64,000 bases of DNA from Cellulomonas sp. C5510 (GTDB lineage Bacteria > Actinomycetota > Actinomycetes > Actinomycetales > Cellulomonadaceae): contig NZ_CP081862.1 in the NCBI RefSeq assembly GCF_019797765.1, positions 2,108,001 through 2,172,000 on the forward strand, written 5' to 3'. The position numbers and the translations under genes were made by a program. Under the pieces are notes generated by a model, which saw only the letters and a program-made list of their open reading frames with translations, was not told where the DNA came from and did not search any database. Below are positions 40,382-50,807 of the stretch, piece after piece; within the stretch, counting starts at the first letter, position 1; the number at the start of each line of letters is the position of its first letter.

Positions 40382-41607
40382 CAGGCGCCCTTCGTGGTGG
40401 AGGTGACGTCGGTGGCCTGGCCGGCGGCGGCGGCACCCTTCTCGGGCTCGCGCATCAGGTCCAGGAACCGGTCGAACAGGTAGGCGGCGTCGTGCGGGCC
40501 GGCGGCGGCCTCCGGGTGGTACTGCACGGAGAACGCCGGCAGGTCGAGCGCCGCGAGGCCCTCGACGACGTCGTCGTTGAGGTCGACGTGCGAGACGGTC
40601 ACGCGGCCGTACCGCCCGCCGTCGTGCGGCGCGACCGACACCTCGTCGAGCGGCGCGTCGACCGCGAAGCCGTGGTTGTGCGCGGTGATCTCGACGCGGC
40701 CGGTCGCACGGTCGAGCACCGGCTGGTTCACGCCGCGGTGCCCGTACCCGAGCTTGTACGTGCCGTAGCCCAGTGCGCGCCCGAGGATCTGGTTGCCGTA
40801 GCAGATGCCGAAGAACGGGATCCGCCGGTCCAGCACCTCGCGGAGCAGCTCGACCTCGTGCGTCGCGGCGCCCGGGTCGCCCGGGCCGTTGGAGAAGAAC
40901 ACGCCGTCGGGGGCCGTGGCCAGGACGTCGTCGATGGTCGACTGCGCCGGCAGCACGTGGACCTCGATGCCGCGTTCCGCCATCCGGTGCGGCGTCATGG
41001 CCTTGATGCCGAGGTCGACGGCCGCGACGCGGGCGACGGGCTCGGCCAGCGGTGCGCCGTCGGGCCCGAGGGCCGGCACGACGTACGCGGCGTCGGTGGA
41101 CACCTCGCCCGCCAGGTCCGCGCCGGACATCGCCGGCAGCGCCTGCACCTGGGCGACGACCTGCTCGGTGGGGAGCGGCCGGCCCTGCTCGTCCAGCAGC
41201 GCGTCGCCGGACAGGATCACGGCGCGCATCACGCCGCGCTCGCGCAGGTGCCGGGTGAGCGCGCGGGTGTCGATCCCGGAGATGCCCACGACGCCCTGCG
41301 CGACGAGCTCCTCGTCCAGCGTGCGGTCCGCGCGCCAGCTCGACGCGCGCCGCGCGGGGTCCCGGACCACGTAGCCCGACACCCAGATGCGACCCGACTC
41401 CGGGTCCTCGTCGTTGACGCCCGTGTTGCCGATGTGCGGCGCGGTCATCACGACGATCTGGCGGTGGTAGCTGGGGTCGGTCAGCGTCTCCTGGTAGCCG
41501 GTCATCCCGGTGTTGAAGACGATCTCGCCGCCCGTCCGCCCGGTGGCCCCGTAGGCCTCGCCGGCGAACGTCCGCCCGTCCTCCAGGACCAGCAGTGCGT
41601 CCGTCAT
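40381..41607 (-). CDS. carA: Carbamoyl-phosphate synthase, small subunit
   Basis: The 408-residue glutaminase subunit feeds ammonia to CarB. It has the class I amidotransferase nucleophile in [17 protein letters not shown] (the G in the usual GICLGHQ-type box is followed by Y, a minor variant) and the catalytic HPE in [16 protein letters not shown] start overlaps the upstream membrane-protein stop (ATGA). Its last 20 residues are Ala/Thr/Gly-rich. Confidence 0.97.
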
Positions 41608-42146
41608 GAGCTCTCCTCCTCACCCGCGGGGGCGGGCGCCGTTCCGATGAGTCCGTGGGTGGCCGCGCGCAGCTCGTCCGCCTCGGGGGCGTGCCGCAGG
41701 CGCAGGCCGGTGTCGAGGCCGCGCGGGTCGTCCTCCGGCGAGGGCACCCAGGTCAGGACGACCAGCCCCTCGCCGCCGACGACCTTGCCGGCCATGCCGC
41801 CGGAGGTGCCGACCGCGCGCAGCGCCGCGCGCGGGACGAACACGTCCGGCGCGCCTCGTCGTCGCACGACCACGCCCGCGTCGCGCACCTGCACCGTCGC
41901 CGCCGCGCGGACGCCCAGGCCGTGGGTGCCCACCCGGTCGAGCCAGTCGCCGGCCCGCGTGGTCGAGACGTACGTGGCCTCGAACGCGGCGGTGCGCTCG
42001 CCCCCGAGGGCGTCCTCGCCGGGCACCGCCGGGGGCGCCGGCACCTCGCCCGTGCCGCGCGTGAGCCTCCGCCAGCCGCGGGCCATGCCGACCAGCAGGC
42101 CGGCGCCCAGCAGGACGAGCAGGGTGACCGAGAGCCAGGGCGGCAT
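41604..42146 (-). CDS. pyr-operon membrane protein with PH-like domain (Rv1382-like)
   Basis: The 180-residue protein has one N-terminal membrane helix ([17 protein letters not shown]) and a soluble domain with alternating strands (about 60-150) that resembles bacterial PH-like folds. It lies between pyrC and carA and overlaps both (TGATG and ATGA). The same position in M. tuberculosis is held by Rv1382, an uncharacterised membrane protein. A role in pyrimidine synthesis is suggested only by this conserved coupling. No catalytic motif is visible. Confidence 0.82.
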   Translation of the reverse strand: MPPWLSVTLLVLLGAGLLVGMARGWRRLTRGTGEVPAPPAVPGEDALGGERTAAFEATYVSTTRAGDWLDRVGTHGLGVRAAATVQVRDAGVVVRRRGAPDVFVPRAALRAVGTSGGMAGKVVGGEGLVVLTWVPSPEDDPRGLDTGLRLRHAPEADELRAATHGLIGTAPAPAGEEESS

Positions 42147-43494
42147 CAGGGCGTCACCCGGCCGGCGGCGTACCCCGCCTGCGCGGGGTCGTCCTGCGGC
42201 ACGCCGTCCAGCACCGTCGCGCGGCCCCGCAGGAACGTCGCGACGACGCGCCCGGGCAGCTCCCGCCCGCGCAGCGGCGAGTTCGCCGAGGCGGTCGCCT
42301 GGTCCTCGGGGACGACGACGCGCCGGGCGTCGGGGTCGACCAGCACGAGGTTGGCCGGCTCCCCCACCGCGATCGGTCGGCCCTGGTCGGCGACCCGCCC
42401 GATGCGCGCGGGCGTCGTGGACAGCACGCGCGCCACGTCGGCCCAGGTCATCCGACCCGTGTCGACCATGGTCTGCTGCACGACGGACAGGGCGGTCTCC
42501 AGCCCGGTCATGCCGAAGGCGGCGGCCGCCCACTCGCAGTCCTTGTCCTCGCGGGTGTGCGGGGCGTGGTCGGTCGCCACGATGTCGATGGTGCCGTCGG
42601 CCAGGCCCTCGCGGACGGCGTCGACGTCGGCCTGCGTACGCAGCGGCGGGTTCACCTTGAACACCGGGTCGTAGCCGCGCACCTCCTCGTCGGTGAGCGC
42701 GAGGTGGTGCGGCGTCGCCTCGGCGGTGACGTCGATGCCGCGCGACTTCGCCCACCGGACGATCTCGACGGAGCCGGCGGTCGACAGGTGGCACACGTGC
42801 AGCCGGGATCCGACGTGCTCGGCCAGCAGCACGTCGCGGGCGATGATCGCCTCCTCCGCGACGGCCGGCCAGCCCGCGAGCCCGATCTCCGCCGAGACGA
42901 CGCCCTCGTGCATCTGCGCGCCCTCGGTGAGCCGCGGCTCCTGCGCGTGCTGCGCGACCACGCCGTCGAACGCCTTGGTGTACTCCAGCGCGCGGCGCAT
43001 GAGCACCGGGTCGTGCACGCACTTCCCGTCGTCGCTGAACACCCGGACGCGGGCCGCGGAGTCCGCCATCGCGCCCAGCTCGGCCAGGTGCTCCCCCGCC
43101 AGCCCGACCGACACGGCGCCCACCGGGTGGACGTCCACCCAGCCGGCCTCACGGCCCAGGCGCCACACCTGCTCGACGACGCCCGCGGTGTCCTGCGTCG
43201 GCGTCGTGTTCGCCATGGCGTGCACGGCGGTGAAGCCGCCGAGCGCCGCCGCGCGGGTGCCGGACGCGACCGTCTCCGCGTCCTCCCGCCCCGGCTCGCG
43301 CAGGTGCGTGTGCAGGTCGACCAGGCCGGGCAGCAGCACCATGCCCGTCGCGTCGATCACGTGCAGGTCGTCCGGGGCGTTCTCCGCGGCGTCGCCCGCC
43401 TCCGCGCCGACGGCCGCGACCAGGCCGCCCGCGATCAGCACGTCCGTGCGGTCGCCGCCCAGCGGCGCGACGTCCTTGAGCAGGTACTGGGTGG

Positions 43495-43498
<4 letters not shown>
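42146..43498 (-). CDS. pyrC: Dihydroorotase
   Basis: The 450-residue zinc enzyme closes carbamoyl-aspartate to dihydroorotate. It has [13 protein letters not shown] (metal HxH), [22 protein letters not shown] and the catalytic [15 protein letters not shown]. It is of the class I (longer) type common in actinobacteria and Firmicutes. ATG start overlaps the pyrB stop (ATGA). Confidence 0.97.
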
Positions 43499-45178
<1,680 letters not shown>

Positions 45179-45295
45179 TAAAGGAATGCCTGTCCCGGGC
45201 ACCCTACCGTCCGCCCCTGCGCGCGGCGCGGCGCGTCCACGGTCCGGTCGCCGTGACCCTCACCACGCCCGGGCGCCGGCCTCACCCACCCCACC

Positions 45296-45566
45296 CGGCT
45301 GTTCGGATCCGTTCGCACCGACACGCCCGGCGCGCCCGGCTGTTCGGATCCATTCCCGCCACACGTCGACCGGCGGCGGGCCCGCCCCGCCCACCCTGCC
45401 CGCCCCGCTCGGCTGTTCGGATCCGTTCGCACCGACACGCCCGGCGCGCCCGGCTGTTCGGATCCACCCTCGCCACGCTGGGGCGCCGGCCTCACCCACC
45501 CCCACCCGGCTGTTCGGATCCGTTCGCGCCGACACGCCCGGTGCGCCGGCGCGAACGGATCCGAAC
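45296..45566. repeat. Cluster of six GGATCC-centred repeats, 41-bp phased
   Basis: The element CGGCTGTTCGGATCC followed by GTTCGC or a variant occurs five times in one orientation, and once inverted (GCGAACGGATCCGAAC). The six GGATCC cores begin at 45305, 45346, 45419, 45460, 45516 and 45557, giving spacings of 41, 73, 41, 56 and 41 bp. A longer block (GGGCGCCGGCCTCACCCACC and following) is duplicated at about 45271 and 45481. The repeat runs through all three frames and 41 is not a multiple of three, so it is not a coding repeat. It fills the spacer between nusB and pyrR; the rest of that gap holds only the two control sites listed separately. Confidence 0.85.
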
Positions 45567-45599
45567 GCTGGACCGGAGTTCGCGCGGGCCCGACGCACG

Positions 45600-45633
45600 A
45601 CGGCCCCCGTCCCACCAGGGGGACAGGGGCCGT
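45600..45633 (-). terminator. Strong terminator hairpin after nusB
   Basis: A 14-bp inverted repeat with one G-T wobble closes a 6-nt loop 16 nt after the nusB stop. The left arm on the minus strand is ACGGCCCCTGTCCC. There is no U tract. It separates the efp-nusB transcript from the pyr operon and could also stop transcription in the opposite direction. Confidence 0.8.
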
Positions 45634-45649
45634 GCTGCGGAGCAGGAAG

Positions 45650-46066
45650 TCAGGCCAGGAGGGTCGGCTTGAGGTCGACCAGGCGGCCCAGCAGGCCGTT
45701 GACGAAGCCCGGGGACTCGTCCGTCGACAGGCTGCGCGCCAGCTCCACGGCCTCGTCGACGGCGACCGCGTCGGGCACGTCGTCGTTGAAGAGGATCTCC
45801 CAGGCGCCGAGCCGCAGCAGCTCCCGGTCGACCGCGGGCATCCGCTCGATCGTCCAGCCGTGCGAGTGGGTGGCGATGACCTCGTCGATACGGGCGCGGT
45901 GCGCCTGCACCCCCTCGACCAGCTCGACCGAGTACTGCGGAAGCGCCGCCTCGGTGCCGGGCTGCGCGATCCGCTCCGCGAGCAGCGTCAGCGGGTCGAG
46001 CCGACGCTGCTCGGCCTCGAAGAGGACGTCGAGGGCCCGCTTGCGGGCCTTGGTACGGGCTCCCAC
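45650..46066 (-). CDS. nusB: Transcription antitermination factor NusB
   Basis: The 138-residue all-helical protein binds boxA RNA with NusE during rRNA transcription. It starts MGARTKARKRALDVLFEAEQ, the typical Arg-rich first helix, and has the conserved GWTIERMPAVDRELLRLGAW and DEAVELARSLSTDESPGFVN blocks. ATG start one nucleotide from the efp stop region, so it is co-transcribed with efp. Confidence 0.96.
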   Translation of the reverse strand: MGARTKARKRALDVLFEAEQRRLDPLTLLAERIAQPGTEAALPQYSVELVEGVQAHRARIDEVIATHSHGWTIERMPAVDRELLRLGAWEILFNDDVPDAVAVDEAVELARSLSTDESPGFVNGLLGRLVDLKPTLLA

Positions 46067-46067
46067 C

Positions 46068-46631
46068 TCAGTCGTTCACGCGACCCAGGTAGCTGCCGTC
46101 GCGGGTGTCGACCTTGACCTTGGTGTCGGCCTCGAGGAACAGCGGCACCTGGATCTCGTAGCCGGTCTCGAGCGTGGCGGGCTTGGTGCCGGCGGACGAG
46201 CGGTCGCCCTGCAGCCCCGGCTCCGTGTACGTGACCATGAGCGTCACCGACGGCGGCAGCTCGACGTACAGCGGCACGCCCTCGTTGGTCGCGACCATCG
46301 CGTTCGTGCTCTCGAGCATGAAGTTCGCGGCGTCGCCGACCGTCGCGGCCGGGACGGTGATCTGGTCGTACGTGTCCGTGTCCATGAACACGAAGTCGTC
46401 GCCGTCCTTGTACAGGTACTGCATGTCGCGCTTGTCGACGTTCGCGGTCTCCACCTTCAGGCCCGCGTTGAACGTCCGGTCGACGACCTTGCCGGACAGG
46501 ACGTTCTTGAGCTTGGTGCGCACGAACGCGCCGCCCTTGCCGGGCTTGACGTGCTGGAACTCGACGACCGTCCAGAGCTGGCCGTCGATCTTCAGCACGG
46601 TGCCGTTCTTCAGGTCGTTCGTCGTCGCCAC
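46068..46631 (-). CDS. efp: Elongation factor P
   Basis: The 187-residue factor relieves ribosome stalling at polyproline. It has the three-domain layout with [20 protein letters not shown] near residues 25-44; Lys32 sits at the loop tip that contacts the peptidyl-transferase centre. The GTG at 46631 gives the normal family start ([13 protein letters not shown]). Many proteins in this window carry Pro-rich tails (TatA, PilT, sigma factor), so EF-P demand may be high. Confidence 0.96.
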   Translation of the reverse strand: MATTNDLKNGTVLKIDGQLWTVVEFQHVKPGKGGAFVRTKLKNVLSGKVVDRTFNAGLKVETANVDKRDMQYLYKDGDDFVFMDTDTYDQITVPAATVGDAANFMLESTNAMVATNEGVPLYVELPPSVTLMVTYTEPGLQGDRSSAGTKPATLETGYEIQVPLFLEADTKVKVDTRDGSYLGRVND

Positions 46632-46748
46632 GTGTCGCTGCTTCCTGTCCTGGGTGCGTCGGTCGGGGGGCCGCCACGCGCGCCCGCGGTTCGCGGACGG
46701 GGCTGGGCCGCCGACCATCGTAGCGTGCCGACGGTCCCGGGCGCCGCG

Positions 46749-47708
46749 TCAGACGTTCCCCGCGAGCGCCCGCCGCGCGTCCTTCGCCGCGAACAGGTCG
46801 ACGTCGGCGCGGTCGAGCAGGCTGCGCACCGTGTCGTCGGGCCGGAGGGTCGCGACGCCCGCGCTGGACGAGAGCACCCTGCCGGACGTGGCCGACCTCG
46901 CCCACCGGCGGGCGTCGGCCTCACCGGTGCCGGGGAGCACCGCGACGAACTCGTCGCCGCCGACGCGCCCGAGGAACGCGGCCGGCGGCAGCATCCTGCG
47001 CCACGCCGCCGCGAGGTCTGCCAGCAGGTCGTCCGCGCCGAGGTGGCCGTGCCGGGCGTTCACCACCGTGAAGTCGTCGACGTCGAACGCGACGACGCTC
47101 AGCGGCGTACCGCGACGCAGGGCGCCCGGGACGACGTCGCCCGCGCGCTCGTAGAAGGCCCCCCGGCTGAGCGCACCGGTCAGGTGGTCCGTGCGGGCCT
47201 GCCGGCGCAGCCGGTCGGTCTGCTCCGCCATCAGCCAGCACGAGAGCAGCGCCATGGCGGCGGACGCCACCACGATGACGGGGTGCACCGCCGCGGGCGC
47301 GAAGGTCGCGGACAGGGCGATCGCGGCGACCACGACACCGGCGACCACGGCCGCGCGTCGCCGCTCCAACGCGTACGCCGCGAACTGCCCCGCCACGACG
47401 AACCCCAGCGCGAACACCACGACGCCCTGCGCGCTGTAGCAGGTGCTGACGAGCACCGCCGAGACGACCACGCCCGCGATGACGACGGCCTGCGTGCTGC
47501 GCTGGTGCACCGGAAGGGCCAGGAGCGCTCCGCACAGCACCAGGTCGATCCCCGACACCACGAACCACCACTGCGTGGGCGAGAGGGGGTCGGCCGGCCA
47601 CACCCCGCCGAGCCCCGTGACGACCGCCATGACGAGCAGCCCGATCGCGAGGTGGTCGCGCGCCGTGACGTCACGGTCCTCGCCCTGTCGCTCCTGGTAC
47701 CCACGCAT
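46749..47708 (-). CDS. Membrane-bound diguanylate cyclase (GGDEF)
   Basis: The 319-residue protein has about six N-terminal membrane helices (20-165) and a C-terminal GGDEF domain. The active-site loop RVGGDEF and the upstream DHLTGALSRGAF and VVAFDVDDFTVVNARHGH segments are intact, so cyclic-di-GMP synthesis is likely. The RxxD inhibitory site is not evident. No EAL or PilZ partner is in the window. It is 117 bp from efp and probably has its own promoter in the gap at 47709-47798. Confidence 0.88.
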   Translation of the reverse strand: MRGYQERQGEDRDVTARDHLAIGLLVMAVVTGLGGVWPADPLSPTQWWFVVSGIDLVLCGALLALPVHQRSTQAVVIAGVVVSAVLVSTCYSAQGVVVFALGFVVAGQFAAYALERRRAAVVAGVVVAAIALSATFAPAAVHPVIVVASAAMALLSCWLMAEQTDRLRRQARTDHLTGALSRGAFYERAGDVVPGALRRGTPLSVVAFDVDDFTVVNARHGHLGADDLLADLAAAWRRMLPPAAFLGRVGGDEFVAVLPGTGEADARRWARSATSGRVLSSSAGVATLRPDDTVRSLLDRADVDLFAAKDARRALAGNV

Positions 47709-47798
47709 GGCCCCTCATCGGGTGCGGGAGCCCGTGACTGGACCGCTGGATCGGGTGAAGCCGGGCGCACAGGCGCGCTGACTGCACCGCGGGGCGGG

Positions 47799-48704
47799 TC
47801 ACCCGCCGCAGACCGTCCACTCCAGGTCCGTGGCCACGACGACCGGCTCGCCCTCGTCCGGCTGCACGGTCAGCTCCTGCGTCCGCGGCAACCAGGTCGC
47901 GGTGTCGACGACGTACTCGACGCGGGTCACGTCGGCGTCGCGCAGCGGGGGGCCGGACGCCGTCACGCGCAACCGCACGGCTCCGTCGGCATCCCGGTCA
48001 CCGAGCTCCGGCGCGGGGGTCACGGACACGGCCGAGACAGGTCCGGGCGCGTCCCCGGTCGTCCCGCCCGGCGCGAGGGAGCGCAGCGCCCCGACCACGA
48101 GGGCCCCCAGCACCGTGATCGGCTGACCACCGTCCCCGAGCACCAGCGGTTCCGTCGGTGCCGGCGGTGTCGACGCGTCCACCCGCTGGGCCACCACGGT
48201 GTCACCCGACCGCGTGCGCGCCCGCACCGCGCAGTAGCCGCCCGCCGACACGACGTCGCGCACGCGAGCGAGCACGTCCTCCGCCCCGGCACCTCCGTGC
48301 AACGTCCCGGAGGCCGGCACCGGCGCGCCCGCGAGCCGCGCGGCGACCGCCGGCGACGTCGGGCGCCCCACCCACCAGGTTCCGCCCGCGAGGGCCGCGA
48401 CGACGACCGCCGCGGCGACGGCGCCGAGCAGCCCCCCGGGGCGCCGGGTGTGCGCGGGACGGTCCACGCGGCCGGGCGGGCCGCTGCCGTCGACCGGTCG
48501 CAGGACCGCCACCTCCACGGTCTCGGGCAGGTCGTCGCCGCCCGTCCGTGCCGATCGCACGCGGTGCCCGGGCGACCCGGTCCTCCTCGTCGCCGCCGAC
48601 GCACGTGGCACCCCGTCCCGGACCCGGGAGAGCACGCGCGCGACGTCCAGCTCGGCGTCCACGCGCGACAGCGCCCTGCGGGCGCGCTCCATCTCGTCCT
48701 CCAC
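47799..48704 (-). CDS. Putative anti-sigma factor/membrane protein
   Basis: The 301-residue protein has a charged cytoplasmic N-terminal region (1-85), one membrane helix (LLGAVAAAVVVAALAGGTWW, about 90-110) and an extracellular domain of about 190 residues with two cysteines. No zinc HxxxCxxC motif is seen. It directly follows the ECF sigma gene on the same strand, so a membrane anti-sigma or regulator role is likely from position. The exact start is uncertain because the ORF opens at GTG 48704 and ATG 48692 is also possible. Confidence 0.72.
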   Translation of the reverse strand: MEDEMERARRALSRVDAELDVARVLSRVRDGVPRASAATRRTGSPGHRVRSARTGGDDLPETVEVAVLRPVDGSGPPGRVDRPAHTRRPGGLLGAVAAAVVVAALAGGTWWVGRPTSPAVAARLAGAPVPASGTLHGGAGAEDVLARVRDVVSAGGYCAVRARTRSGDTVVAQRVDASTPPAPTEPLVLGDGGQPITVLGALVVGALRSLAPGGTTGDAPGPVSAVSVTPAPELGDRDADGAVRLRVTASGPPLRDADVTRVEYVVDTATWLPRTQELTVQPDEGEPVVVATDLEWTVCGG

Positions 48705-48705
48705 G

Positions 48706-49398
48706 TCAGCCCTCCTCCCGGTCCAGCGCCTGGTACACGGCCCGCAGCCTGCGCCGCGCCCGGTGCACCTTGGTCGCCGCGCCGGCGGGCGTGCACCCGA
48801 GGACCGATGCGAGCTCGGCGGTCGACAGCTCGGCGGCGGCGAGCAGACCGATCACCTCGCGGTCCGCGGGACGCAGCCGCGCGATCGCCCGCCGCAGGTC
48901 GTACAGCTCGTCCACGAGGGCACCGCCGTCCTCCCCCACCGCCGGCGGCAGCGCGCGGAGCCGGTCGTGCAGGGCCACCCGGCGCCCGAGCGACCGGATG
49001 TGGTTCGCCATCACGCGGCGCGCGACGGCGAGCAGCCACGCGCGCGGGTCCGCGAGGTCGGGCGCTCCCCGGCGCCAGACGGTGGCGAACACCTCCGCCA
49101 CGACGTCCTCCGCGTCCACGGCGTCCAGCCGGGTCCGCGCGAAGCGGTACACCGTGCGCGCGTGCGCCGCGTACAGGTCCTCCAGGTGTGCGGCGCCGAC
49201 CGGGCGGCGATCCGTGGCGTCCGCGCCCGGGGTCGCGTCGGCGGGGCGGGTCGCCTGGCCCGCGTCGTCGGGGACCGGGTCGACGACGCGCGGCCACGGG
49301 TCGACCTCGTGCGGCGGGGCGGGGACCGGCACGGCATCACCTCCGGGGACCGGTGCAGGGGCTCCGCCCTGGGCAGTGTCCGGACCGGGCGCGGCCAT
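48706..49398 (-). CDS. ECF-type RNA polymerase sigma factor
   Basis: The 230-residue protein has region 2 (about 73-135, with EDLYAAHARTVYRFARTRLD and DVVAEVFATVW) and region 4 (about 170-225, with RPADREVIGLLAAAELSTAE and a helix-turn-helix ending in KVHRARRRLRAVY). The first 70 residues are Pro/Ala-rich and atypical; a start downstream (for example a GTG near VGAAHLEDLY) would remove most of them. It is next to the membrane protein at 47799, its likely regulator. A divergent VanY gene lies 53 bp away. Confidence 0.88.
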   Translation of the reverse strand: MAAPGPDTAQGGAPAPVPGGDAVPVPAPPHEVDPWPRVVDPVPDDAGQATRPADATPGADATDRRPVGAAHLEDLYAAHARTVYRFARTRLDAVDAEDVVAEVFATVWRRGAPDLADPRAWLLAVARRVMANHIRSLGRRVALHDRLRALPPAVGEDGGALVDELYDLRRAIARLRPADREVIGLLAAAELSTAELASVLGCTPAGAATKVHRARRRLRAVYQALDREEG

Positions 49399-49451
49399 GA
49401 CACCGCAGCCTGGATGGCACGACGCGGGCCCGGCCGGACACTTCCCACGGC

Positions 49452-50267
49452 ATGAGAGATCCCCGCCCCGTCCACGGCCGCGCCTGCGCGTCCGCCGTCG
49501 TCCTCCTCGTCGTCGTCGGCCTCCTGGCGGCCTGCGCCTCCGCGACGCCCGCCGGCGGTGACGCCGCCCCCGTGCCGGAGGGCGTCACCTCCCCGGCCGG
49601 CCGGGACCCCGCGGCGGACGACCCGTCCTCACCGGGCCCGGCGCCCGGCGCGCAGGGCGGGCACGCCGGGGACCGGGGGCCCGACCTGTCCGCGCACTCC
49701 CCCGACGACCCGTCCAGCCCGTGGGTCGTCGTGAACAAGGCCCGACCGCTCGACCGTGCTTACGTCCCGGAGCTCACCGAGGTCCGCGGCTACCTGCTGC
49801 ACCCCGCGGCCGCGACCGACCTCACCGCGCTGCTGGCGGCGGCCGAGGAGGACGGCGTCCACCTGACGGTGCGCAGCGCCTACCGGTCGGCTGAGTACCA
49901 GGCACGCGTCCACGACGGCTGGGTGGCGCAGCTGGGCAGGGAGCGGGCGGAGCAGGTCTCCGCGCGACCCGGGCACAGCGAGCACCAGACGGGCCTGGCG
50001 GTGGACCTGGGCAGCACGACGCAGCCCGGGTGCGACTTCAGCGACTGCTTCGGGTCGACACCCGAGGGTCGGTGGCTCGTGGAGCACGCGACGGACTTCG
50101 GGTTCCTGCTCCGGTACACCGCGGCGAACCAGGACCTCACCGGGTTCGCCCCCGAGGGCTGGCACCTGCGGCACGTCGGGCGCGAGCTGTCGGCCCACCT
50201 GGCGCGGGAGCGGGTGGACACCCTCGAGGAGCTCTTCGACGTGCCCGGCGGTGACCGGTACCCGTGA
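49452..50267 (+). CDS. D-alanyl-D-alanine carboxypeptidase lipoprotein, VanY/LAS type
   Basis: The 271-residue lipoprotein has a signal peptide with lipobox LAAC (Cys28), a Pro/Gly/Asp-rich linker to about residue 90, and a peptidase M15 domain. The zinc site appears in SEHQTGLAVDLGS (His and Asp) and GWHLRHVG. It should trim the terminal D-Ala of peptidoglycan stem peptides outside the membrane. It is divergent from the ECF sigma gene across 53 bp, so it may be a target of that sigma factor. Confidence 0.9.
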   Translation: MRDPRPVHGRACASAVVLLVVVGLLAACASATPAGGDAAPVPEGVTSPAGRDPAADDPSSPGPAPGAQGGHAGDRGPDLSAHSPDDPSSPWVVVNKARPLDRAYVPELTEVRGYLLHPAAATDLTALLAAAEEDGVHLTVRSAYRSAEYQARVHDGWVAQLGRERAEQVSARPGHSEHQTGLAVDLGSTTQPGCDFSDCFGSTPEGRWLVEHATDFGFLLRYTAANQDLTGFAPEGWHLRHVGRELSAHLARERVDTLEELFDVPGGDRYP

Positions 50268-50306
50268 GCCGGCGCCCCACCCGGACCCCGGGGCCTGCCG
50301 GTGCGG

Positions 50307-50807
50307 TCAGCGCAGCAGCAACCAGCGTCCCAGCACGCCGACACCCGCGGACCACACCAGCGAGGCGAGGGTCCCGATCACGAACCGCTCGGAGACCGCG
50401 GGGTCGTCGCCCGCACGCAGCTCGGGGTAGCGCCCGAGACCCTTGACCGCCACGACGACGGCCACGCCCCCGGGCTCGCCCGCGAGCAGGGTCCCGGTGA
50501 CGGCCAGGCGCTCCAGCACACCGATCCAGGTGCCGCCGCGCAGCTTCGCGCGTGCCCGGTCGCCGTCCGGCCCGTCCCCGCCGCGGGACGCGCCGCCCTT
50601 CGCGCGCCGGTTGACCCGGCCCTTGCGGTAGTCGCGCTGGTGCTCGTTGGCCGGCTCGGCCGCGGAGGTCCCCGCCCGGGGCGCCGGACCGGAGCGGCGC
50701 CCGCCGCGGTCGGCGAGCCGCAGCACGCCGGCCGCCGCGACCCAGCCGAGCCCCGCGCTGACGGCCAGCGCGGCCACCACGACCACGGTCCCCCACAGCG
50801 GCGTCAT
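50307..50807 (-). CDS. DUF3307-like membrane protein, SatD partner
   Basis: The 166-residue protein has an N-terminal membrane helix, a charged loop (about 40-80, with EHQRDYRKGRVNRRAKGG) and a C-terminal block RGGTWIGVLERLAVTGTLLA, VAVKGLGRYPEL and SERFVIGTLASLVWSAGVG. That block follows the G-x-W/I-GxLER...K...R...E..xGTL pattern of DUF3307-type proteins often coded next to SatD. ATG overlaps the SatD-like stop (ATGA). Function unknown. Confidence 0.72.
   Translation of the reverse strand: MTPLWGTVVVVAALAVSAGLGWVAAAGVLRLADRGGRRSGPAPRAGTSAAEPANEHQRDYRKGRVNRRAKGGASRGGDGPDGDRARAKLRGGTWIGVLERLAVTGTLLAGEPGGVAVVVAVKGLGRYPELRAGDDPAVSERFVIGTLASLVWSAGVGVLGRWLLLR

Noticed and set aside
45296..45566. 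CRISPR array
   Set aside because: Repeat spacing is irregular (41, 73, 41, 56, 41 bp), spacers are partly duplicated, one copy is inverted and no cas gene is present.
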